Both the position numbers and the translations under genes were made by a program. Shown here one piece after another: positions 57,879 through 64,000 of a DNA stretch of 64,000 nt. The DNA comes from Aridibaculum aurantiacum (GTDB lineage: Bacteria; Bacteroidota; Bacteroidia; Chitinophagales; Chitinophagaceae), in contig NZ_JAFEWC010000003.1 of the NCBI RefSeq assembly GCF_017355875.1, positions 563,001-627,000 of the forward strand, read 5' to 3'. Position 1 is the stretch's first letter. Each line of letters starts with the position of its first letter. A model generated the notes under the pieces. That model was not told where the DNA came from. It did no database searches and saw only the letters and a program-made list of their open reading frames with translations.

Positions 57879-58640
57879 TTAATTTAAACCACCAGCAGCA
57901 ATCACATTTCCACCGCCAGCTGCAATTACATTACCGCCACCAGCTGCAATCACGTTGCCACCGCCTGCGGCAATTACATTTGCTCCACCTGCTGCCACTG
58001 CATTAGCTCCACCTGCTGCCACAACTCTTGCTACTTCATTAGCTACAGGGTTTGATATTGCCACCTGTGTAAGATGCCTTGAGTTAGAAGGAACATACCA
58101 CCTTCCAAACCAGGAGTTTTCTTTGTGCCATACATCTACAACTGCAGCTACTAGCATATAAGGTTTTGCTTCAGATTGTTTCCAAGATCTTCTGTCATTA
58201 TCAGTGGCCCAGCGGCTGCAAACATTCCAGTATACTTTTGCAATCATGTCATCCCACGCTTTTTTATTTGACCTTAAGTAAGAGGTGTGGTTGTTCATCC
58301 AATCAGTATAGTTAAAAGAAGAAGACATGCTTTGGTTTACCTGTTGGTCGCTTGGGGTGTAGCCATAAGCATGAGCAAATGCTCTTCTGATAGTTGCTCT
58401 TTTTTCGTTGGCATCAGATTGAAGGTAGCGGCTGTGGTTTGCCACCAATTGCTCCACGGTCAGGTTTTCTCTTCCCATCCAATGATTCAGTTCGCCCTGG
58501 TTTGGCTGCCTGCCAAAGGTGAGCATGTAGGAGCTGATGATCCTTTCTCTCTTTGTTTGTTCTGGGCTTTGCGCAAAAGTTGGTGCCGCCAGTGCGGAAG
58601 CAAAAAGTACTACCACCAGGAGTCTGTACATTTTTTTCAT
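57879..58640 (-). CDS. Secreted protein with DUF4214-like repeats and six C-terminal octapeptides
   Basis: The 253-residue protein has a signal peptide (cleavage after TFAQ). Three helical segments resemble the DUF4214 theme: SYMLTFGRQPNQGELNHWM (about 37-55), FAHAYGYTPSDQQVNQSM (about 88-105) and KVYWNVCSRWATDNDRRSW (about 139-157). The last 48 residues (206-253) are six octapeptides of consensus VIAAGGGN: VVAAGGAN, AVAAGGAN, then VIAAGGGN three times and VIAAGGLN. At DNA level these are 24-bp tandem units. No function is known to me; the glycine-alanine tail suggests a flexible or self-associating surface region. Confidence 0.7.
   Translation of the reverse strand: MKKMYRLLVVVLFASALAAPTFAQSPEQTKRERIISSYMLTFGRQPNQGELNHWMGRENLTVEQLVANHSRYLQSDANEKRATIRRAFAHAYGYTPSDQQVNQSMSSSFNYTDWMNNHTSYLRSNKKAWDDMIAKVYWNVCSRWATDNDRRSWKQSEAKPYMLVAAVVDVWHKENSWFGRWYVPSNSRHLTQVAISNPVANEVARVVAAGGANAVAAGGANVIAAGGGNVIAAGGGNVIAAGGGNVIAAGGLN
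57882..58025 (-). repeat. Six 24-bp tandem units coding for octapeptide repeats
   Basis: Six in-frame 24-bp units encode (V/A)(V/I)AAGG(G/A/L)N. The middle units differ mostly at silent positions, which points to duplication followed by purifying selection. Copy number may vary between strains. Confidence 0.8.
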
Positions 58641-58755
58641 AAGTTTTTATTTTTAAAAAAGGTGCTTGATAAATAACGAATGCAATAATTCGAAAAGTAT
58701 CAAGCGGAAAAAATAATCAATTTGTATTAGTGCCCCGTGCTACACGCATGGTAAC

Positions 58756-58763
58756 TACATTTG
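58756..58763 (+). promoter_or_regulatory. Possible -7 promoter element of the HI0933 gene
   Basis: TACATTTG matches TAnnTTTG but is followed by A, not C, and no -33 element is visible. It is 4 bp before the ATG at 58768, so if used the mRNA would be leaderless. Confidence 0.4.
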
Positions 58764-58767
58764 AAAA

Positions 58768-59997
58768 ATGAAAGCATCAGCAACATTGGTAGTAATAGGA
58801 GGGGGCGCAGCTGGATTTTTTTGCGCAGTGAATGCTGCTCGCATGAATAATAAATTGAAAGTAATCATACTGGAGAAAACGTCGAAACTGCTTTCTAAAG
58901 TAAAGGTAAGCGGCGGCGGAAGATGCAATGTTACCCATGCATGCTTTGAAATTTCAAACCTGGTAAAGCGGTACCCCCGCGGAACCAACTTCTTAAAGAA
59001 AACCTTCCACCAGTTCAATACTACCCACTGTATTCAATGGTTTGAAGAAAGGGGAGTGAAGCTGAAAACAGAAGCTGATGGAAGGATGTTTTCAAATACC
59101 GACAGTTCACAAACTATTATTGATTGCCTGCTGCGAGAGGCAGATAAATATGGCGTAGAAGTGCAGATGAGCAGGGAGGTGAAGGAGATTAAAAATGGAA
59201 AAGAAGGGTTTGATGTAGTGCTTGCCAATGGGGAACTGCTGAAGGCTGATTACGTAGTGGTGGCCTGTGGTGGTTTTCCAAAAGCTGGTATGTTTCAATG
59301 GTTAACAAACCTGGGGCATTCTATAGAAAACCCGGTTCCTTCTCTTTTTACTTTCAATATGCCGAAGCACCCGATAACCGAACTTATGGGAGTGAGTGTA
59401 GAAAAAGCTTCTATTAAAATAACAGGTAGTAAACTGACATCAGATGGCCCTTTGCTGATCACGCATTGGGGGATGAGTGGCCCAGCAGTATTGAAACTAT
59501 CAGCATGGGGCGCAAGAGAGCTGGCTGAAAAAGATTACCATTTTACTATCCTTGTAAACTGGCTGCAGGATTATAACGAGCAGTCGTTGCGCGAAGCATG
59601 GCAAGTACTTCGGAATAAACATGCTGCACAAAAGATAGTTAACCGGAACCCGTTTAACCTTCCTAACAGGCTTTGGAATTTTTTAGTAACTGAAAGTGGG
59701 ATAAAAGAGGAGCTACGTTGGGCAGATGTGCCGGCAAAGGAGCAGAACAGGCTTATTAAGAATCTAACAGCACACGAATTCGAGGTGAAAGGGAAAACAA
59801 CTTTCAAAGAAGAATTTGTAACCTGCGGCGGCATTAAACTTTCAGAGGTTGATGCCAATACAATGGAAAGCCGGATCGTTCCAAACTTATACTTTGCCGG
59901 CGAGATAATGGATGTGGACGGCATCACAGGCGGCTTCAATTTTCAGCATGCGTGGACGAGTGGGTGGATAGCAGCAAAGAGTATTGCAGCTAAATAA
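58768..59997 (+). CDS. HI0933 family NAD(P)/FAD-dependent oxidoreductase
   Basis: The 409-residue flavoprotein has an N-terminal Rossmann dinucleotide site (VVIGGGAAGFFCAVNAAR), the family hallmark SKVKVSGGGRCNVTH (residues 45-59), ADGRMFSNTDSSQTI, ACGGFPKAG, and the C-terminal FAGEIMDVDGITGGFNFQHAW closing the FAD site. The family (also called BaiN/YhiN) is conserved but poorly characterised biochemically. It is convergent with the DUF547 gene, 3 bp between stops. Confidence 0.92.
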   Translation: MKASATLVVIGGGAAGFFCAVNAARMNNKLKVIILEKTSKLLSKVKVSGGGRCNVTHACFEISNLVKRYPRGTNFLKKTFHQFNTTHCIQWFEERGVKLKTEADGRMFSNTDSSQTIIDCLLREADKYGVEVQMSREVKEIKNGKEGFDVVLANGELLKADYVVVACGGFPKAGMFQWLTNLGHSIENPVPSLFTFNMPKHPITELMGVSVEKASIKITGSKLTSDGPLLITHWGMSGPAVLKLSAWGARELAEKDYHFTILVNWLQDYNEQSLREAWQVLRNKHAAQKIVNRNPFNLPNRLWNFLVTESGIKEELRWADVPAKEQNRLIKNLTAHEFEVKGKTTFKEEFVTCGGIKLSEVDANTMESRIVPNLYFAGEIMDVDGITGGFNFQHAWTSGWIAAKSIAAK

Positions 59998-60000
59998 ATG

Positions 60001-60756
60001 CTACAGGTCCTGGTATTGTTGTAGTGTTAGTGTCCAATCATAATCTTTATACTTTATGGCAGGCTTACTTCCTCCAGGAATGATCTGCAGGTCCTGCAGT
60101 ATTTTCCTGGTGCCGTCTTTGCCGCCAAAGTCTGCCCTGAACCAGCTCATAAGCTTAGGTACTTTTACAACATTATTAGAGCTGTCATATTCTACATCTC
60201 CGGTGAGGTAGCTGCGGGTTGCCATGTCTAGTTGTTTATCAACTTTAGCAGCATCGTAAAACGCTATAGGCGGGCAGCTGCTGGCGCCGCAGTTGAGCGC
60301 AAAATGTATTCGCCAGTCTACACTGTCTACGCGCCATTTCTTTTCAAGTGAGGATGGAAATAGTTTATTGAAATAGCCCATGCTCAATTTATTTTTTGAG
60401 CGGCGCAATATTCCATGTTCTATAAAATCCAGGCTTAGCTGATGCCCCGCCACCTTTACTTGCTTAATGGAAAAGAAGCTGTTCCTGCTTTTGTATTTTA
60501 ATGGGTCCTTCTTCAGAAGCATCTGCACATATCCATTGTAAACGTTCAGCCAGAAGGCCTTCTTTTTACAGTCTGTATCTAATTCCTGAGTAATGGCAGC
60601 CTCTGTTAGATTAGAAAGTTGTTCCGCCAGGGAATCTGTTTCTTCTCCTGTTTTTACAGCATACAAAAATTGCTGCGCAGTTGCTTGTATAGAACCCGGA
60701 GATGCCAGTGCTGAAGACATAATGAACAACGATAAAATGATAGCTGCCAATTTCAT
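60001..60756 (-). CDS. Secreted DUF547 protein
   Basis: The 251-residue protein has a Sec signal peptide (cleavage after ALA, about residue 18). DUF547 motifs are clear: KAFWLNVYNGYVQ (about 86-98) and RIHFALNCGASSCPPI (about 148-163) with two conserved cysteines. The family is widespread in bacteria and plants but has no established reaction; a cysteine-peptidase-like fold has been suggested. It is an isolated gene facing the flavoprotein gene. Confidence 0.85.
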   Translation of the reverse strand: MKLAAIILSLFIMSSALASPGSIQATAQQFLYAVKTGEETDSLAEQLSNLTEAAITQELDTDCKKKAFWLNVYNGYVQMLLKKDPLKYKSRNSFFSIKQVKVAGHQLSLDFIEHGILRRSKNKLSMGYFNKLFPSSLEKKWRVDSVDWRIHFALNCGASSCPPIAFYDAAKVDKQLDMATRSYLTGDVEYDSSNNVVKVPKLMSWFRADFGGKDGTRKILQDLQIIPGGSKPAIKYKDYDWTLTLQQYQDL

Positions 60757-61015
60757 GAAACATATACGTGTGGTTTAGTGGAAGAGTTTCAAGCTATTGT
60801 TTTAAATAAACCTGCCAGGCATCGGTAGTAAGGGAACTGTTCATCAACCAGCCTAATCTAAAAGCAGTTTTCCTTACATAGATCATCAGGGTTGATTAAT
60901 AGAATGGGGTGACTATGTACAAGTGCACCAGCTAATGACCGCTCATAACAAAAGTGGACGCGCAGTAAAATCACCCATTTGTTAAAGCTATATTTAGAAA
61001 CATAATTTTCACCAC

Positions 61016-63592
61016 ATGAAGAAACTATTACTTGGTACCGCACTTGTCTTGGCTACTGCTGGTACTGATGTGTTGGCTCAACAGCCACCTGCCGGTGCTG
61101 CCAGCCAGCAAAAGCCAGCTTCCGATTCTGCTAAACCAAAAAAAGCAACCATAGCAGAAAAGGTAAAATCGAGCAATAAGGTTGCAGGACTTTTCACTGT
61201 TTACCAGGATACGGCAACAGGCAGCGTTCATCTTTACGTTCGAAAAGATCAACTTGGTAAAGATTACATCTACCAAAGTTTCAGCGTAAGCGGCCCTACA
61301 AGTCTCTATCTCAACCAGAGTATGCATCGCTCTAATGCAGTTTTTAAAGTGGTGAAAGCTTTTGACAAACTGGAGTTCCAGCAAGTAAATACTAATTTTT
61401 ACTACGATCCTAAAAATGCTGTCAGCAAGTCTGCAGGTGTAGATATTCCGGATGCTGTTCTACTTGCTGAAAAATATGTAGCCGAAGATGAGAATGGTTA
61501 CCTGATAAGTGCTGACGGACTTTTCTTAAGTGAAAAACTTGACCCCGTGAAACCTTTAGCTGCTCCAGGCGTGCCAGCAACAGCAATGTTCAATCTTGGG
61601 AGTTTTACGCCTGCTAAATCTAAGTACTACGAGGTGCGTTCGTTTCCTAAGAACACAGACATCATTGTGGATCTTGCCTATGATAATCCTGCACCTTTTA
61701 ATAAAGGTGGTAAGGATATAACTGACGCCCGGTATATACGCGTAAGAATGCAACACACATTCATAGATATACCTGAGAACGGTTTCAGGCCACGATTGGA
61801 TGATCCTCGTATTGGTTATTTTACCTCAGAGGTTAATAATTTAACCAGCATAGAGTCTACGCCGTATCGTGATCCAATCAATCGCTGGCACCTAGTAAAG
61901 AAAGATCCATCTGCAGCGTTGAGCGAGCCGGTTGAACCAATCGTGTGGTATATTGAAAACACAACACCAGTTGAATATCGCCAGATAGTAAAAGAAGCTG
62001 GTGAGAAATGGAACGAAGCTTTTGAGAAAGCAGGTTTTAAAAACGCGGTTGTAATGAAGATCATGCCTGACGATGCAGATTGGAATCCAAATGATATCCG
62101 CTACAACGTTATTCGATGGGTATCTTCTGCCAATCCTCCCTATGGAGCAATCGGGCCAAGCTTCACCAATCCTAAGACAGGACAGATACTTGGATCTGAC
62201 ATTACAGTGGAGTGGTACAGCGGCAGCTCAACACCACTACAGGATGAGCTATTTACTGCAGGACCTTCTCAAAATACTCCGGAGCTTCACTTCCCGGGCA
62301 TGACACATCACTTTCATACTTGCACGCTTGCATCGGAGTTGAAAGCACAATTCACAACAGGTCTTACAACATTGGAAGCGGCTGGTGCACCAGAAGTTGA
62401 GATAAAAGAAATGCACAAGCAGTTCCTTTATTACCTGATCCTTCACGAGATGGGGCACACATTAGGACTCAACCACAACATGAAGTCGAGCCAGATGCTG
62501 AGCCCTGCGGAGCTGAACAACAAAGCAATTACAAGAGTGAAAGGGTTGACTGGTAGTGTAATGGATTATCCTGCTGTAAACGTAAGTCTAGACAGGAGTA
62601 AGCAAGGCGATTACTACACAACCAAACCCGGACCTTATGATGTTTGGGCTATTCAATATGGCTATACACCTACTGAGCCAGAAGCAGAAGAAGCTTTTCG
62701 CAAGAAGATTTTAAGCCGCAGCACTGAACCAGATCTTGCATTTGGTAACGATGCAGATGATATGCGTTCACCAGGTAAAGCCATTGATCCTCGGGTGAAT
62801 ATTGGTGATATGAGTAATGACGCTATCGCGTTTGCAGAAGAGCGTTTTAAGCTGGTAAACAACTTGATGCCAAAGCTGAAGGATAAGTACAGCAAAACTG
62901 ATAAGAGTTATGCAGAACTAAGAAGCCGTTTCAACAATTTGCAGGGACAGCGGAATGCTATGATTGCTGCCGTTAGCAGGTACGTAGGCGGAGTGATGAT
63001 TGACAGGAGCTTTGTTGGTCAGAACACAACCACTAAACCATTTACCCCTGTTCCTTTGGCTACACAAAAAAGAGCAATGGATGTGTTAGCAAAGTATGCT
63101 TTTGCTCCAAATGCCTATGAAGCAGATGTTCCATTGTATCCATACCTGCAAATGCAGCGTCGCGGTTTTGGTTTCTTTAGTTCTACAGAAGATGCCAAGC
63201 TTACCACCGGCTATGCGTCTTTCGGCACCTCAGCCCTGGCTCATATATTACATCCTGCAACACTACAGCGTATCACCAATAGCCGCCTGTATGGCAACCA
63301 GTATTCTGTTGTAGATGTGATGGGTGATTTGGTTAAAGGAATTTTTGATGCAGACATTGCTGGTAATGTAAACATCAACCGTCAATACCTTCAGACGGCT
63401 TTTGTAAAAGGAGCGACTTCCTTACTTGATGATAAGTCACCTGTTGATGATATCAGCAAAGCTGGTGCTCTGTATACCATAAAAAAGTTGAAAACTCGTT
63501 TGACTGCAGCTACGGCTGGTAATGAAGAAACGAAAGCACATAGGGCAAACCTGTTGTTCATCATCAACAAGGCGCTCGACACAAAAGGATAG
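61016..63592 (+). CDS. Secreted zinc metalloprotease (DUF5117/DUF4953 type)
   Basis: The 858-residue protein has a signal peptide (cleavage near VLAQ, residue 22) and a Gln/Pro/Ala/Lys-rich linker to about residue 55. A beta-rich DUF5117-like region follows (about 60-300). The catalytic domain carries HEMGHTLGLNHN (His477, His481, His487), the extended zinc signature HExxHxxGxxH of the metzincin type, with a downstream SVMDYPA Met-turn. The DUF4953-like C-terminal helical region extends to the end. It should act outside the inner membrane on proteins or peptides. The downstream hairpin at 63616 is a likely terminator. Confidence 0.9.
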   Translation: MKKLLLGTALVLATAGTDVLAQQPPAGAASQQKPASDSAKPKKATIAEKVKSSNKVAGLFTVYQDTATGSVHLYVRKDQLGKDYIYQSFSVSGPTSLYLNQSMHRSNAVFKVVKAFDKLEFQQVNTNFYYDPKNAVSKSAGVDIPDAVLLAEKYVAEDENGYLISADGLFLSEKLDPVKPLAAPGVPATAMFNLGSFTPAKSKYYEVRSFPKNTDIIVDLAYDNPAPFNKGGKDITDARYIRVRMQHTFIDIPENGFRPRLDDPRIGYFTSEVNNLTSIESTPYRDPINRWHLVKKDPSAALSEPVEPIVWYIENTTPVEYRQIVKEAGEKWNEAFEKAGFKNAVVMKIMPDDADWNPNDIRYNVIRWVSSANPPYGAIGPSFTNPKTGQILGSDITVEWYSGSSTPLQDELFTAGPSQNTPELHFPGMTHHFHTCTLASELKAQFTTGLTTLEAAGAPEVEIKEMHKQFLYYLILHEMGHTLGLNHNMKSSQMLSPAELNNKAITRVKGLTGSVMDYPAVNVSLDRSKQGDYYTTKPGPYDVWAIQYGYTPTEPEAEEAFRKKILSRSTEPDLAFGNDADDMRSPGKAIDPRVNIGDMSNDAIAFAEERFKLVNNLMPKLKDKYSKTDKSYAELRSRFNNLQGQRNAMIAAVSRYVGGVMIDRSFVGQNTTTKPFTPVPLATQKRAMDVLAKYAFAPNAYEADVPLYPYLQMQRRGFGFFSSTEDAKLTTGYASFGTSALAHILHPATLQRITNSRLYGNQYSVVDVMGDLVKGIFDADIAGNVNINRQYLQTAFVKGATSLLDDKSPVDDISKAGALYTIKKLKTRLTAATAGNEETKAHRANLLFIINKALDTKG

Positions 63593-63615
63593 ATTTCTTA
63601 CAAAGTTAAAAAAGT

Positions 63616-63650
63616 AGAGCCTGGTCCAAATGGAGCAGGCTCTTTAGTCT
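63616..63650 (+). terminator. Terminator of the metalloprotease gene
   Basis: AGAGCCTG (63616-63623) pairs with CAGGCTCT (63636-63643); an inner TCC/GGA pairing extends the stem. The T tract is broken (TTTAGTCTTTTG), so strength is moderate. Confidence 0.65.
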
Positions 63651-63668
63651 TTTGATAGGATGGGGGGA

Positions 63669-63884
63669 TTAATCTTTTTTATTCTGCTTGAAGCGCATGT
63701 CAGGTTTGCCATCTTTGCGCAGCTTTTTGTTTGCCTTTACGCGTTTGTCTGGTGTGCCATCCTTCTTTACCCTTACTTCTGTTTGTTGGGTAGCGGGCTT
63801 TTGCTTTGTTTCTTTAGAAGTTTGGCTAAAAGCTGTACCAACAACAATGGTGAGAGCCAGTAGCGAGGTAAGAAGTTTTTTCAT
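63669..63884 (-). CDS. Small basic secreted protein with duplicated KDGxPDxR motif
   Basis: The 71-residue protein has a signal peptide (cleavage after AFSQ). The mature part is very basic and contains two copies of the unit KKDGTPDKRVKANKK / RKDGKPDMRFKQNKK (about residues 40-70). Similar short lysine-rich secreted proteins occur in Bacteroidota, but I know of no function. It runs convergently with the metalloprotease gene. Confidence 0.65.
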   Translation of the reverse strand: MKKLLTSLLALTIVVGTAFSQTSKETKQKPATQQTEVRVKKDGTPDKRVKANKKLRKDGKPDMRFKQNKKD

Positions 63885-64000
63885 TGTATAATTTTGAGCG
63901 ATAAAAGTACTACACTCTTGTTCTTTAGCTCTTTTATCCGAATGAATTAAAACTTAATTTTCTCTGCTGCTACCAGCAACTAGTATAACAACAAATTTTA

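Noticed and set aside
57955-58161. Pro/Ala-rich open frame opposite the octapeptide-repeat gene
   Set aside because: It is the complementary reading of the 24-bp tandem units; the minus-strand frame has the signal peptide and fold-like segments.
60900-60930. Possible further copy of the dispersed repeat (GTACAAGTGCAC)
   Set aside because: Only about ten bases match; the diagnostic GCGACGCAAC part is absent.

Overview
The window looks like a chromosome segment of a Bacteroidota bacterium, most likely family Chitinophagaceae. This placement is inferred from gene content, without a 16S gene. The evidence is: type IX secretion (T9SS) C-terminal sorting domains of both type A and type B; Bacteroidota-specific families (DUF4835, DUF4296, DUF5689, DUF5723, DUF983); SusC-like TonB-dependent transport; promoters of the Bacteroidota form TAnnTTTG, nearly always followed by C; and an almost complete absence of Shine-Dalgarno sequences. 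Genes are dense and mostly housekeeping. I see no insertion sequence, prophage, integron or CRISPR array.

Layout. 1-3.7 kb: the 3' end of a large T9SS type B cell-surface protein, murF, a thioredoxin, a DUF983 protein and a DUF4402-like secreted protein. 4-10.6 kb: tRNA-Ser(GGA), tatD, a lipoprotein, a polysaccharide deacetylase, a secreted DUF6569-like protein, gltX, and the rpsF-rpsR-rplI operon on the minus strand. 10.9-18.5 kb: an outer-membrane locus in which two secreted endonuclease/exonuclease/phosphatase (EEP) enzymes flank a TonB-dependent receptor and a DUF5689 surface lipoprotein, plausibly a nucleic-acid or organophosphate scavenging system. 18.7-27.3 kb: htpG, an ispB-like prenyl synthase with recJ, and two paralogous OmpA-family proteins. 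27.4-33.2 kb: bamD-rpoZ, then coaBC-DUF4835-DUF4296-scoA-unknown-scoB with start/stop overlaps. 33.4-44.1 kb: a lone receiver-domain protein, a thiolase, small secreted proteins (one with three 50-residue-spaced repeats), a retropepsin-like protein, fusA (EF-G), a hicBA toxin-antitoxin pair, an EF-G2 paralog with altered GTPase motifs, and a DUF5723 protein. 44.3-57.8 kb: the S10-spc ribosomal protein supercluster from rpsJ to secY, then map. 57.9-64 kb: a secreted protein ending in six octapeptide repeats, a HI0933-family flavoprotein, a DUF547 protein, a large zinc metalloprotease and a tiny basic secreted protein.

Beyond the genes, three non-coding patterns stand out. (1) Many gaps between ribosomal protein genes hold a roughly 60-90 bp imperfect inverted repeat. 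Each is built from short tandem words of about 7-11 nt, and the word differs from gap to gap; the same architecture occurs in the rpsR-rplI gap. (2) A dispersed intergenic repeat with core GTACAAGTGTGCGACGCAAC occurs in six recognisable copies plus one decayed one, several of them in the 5' leaders of highly expressed genes (fusA, htpG, rplX, rplO). (3) rpsF, rpsJ and fusA share an extended promoter sequence running past the -7 box. The rpsJ-rplC gap is also unusually long and structured. Together these suggest extra RNA- or DNA-level control of translation genes, though no function is demonstrated by sequence alone.
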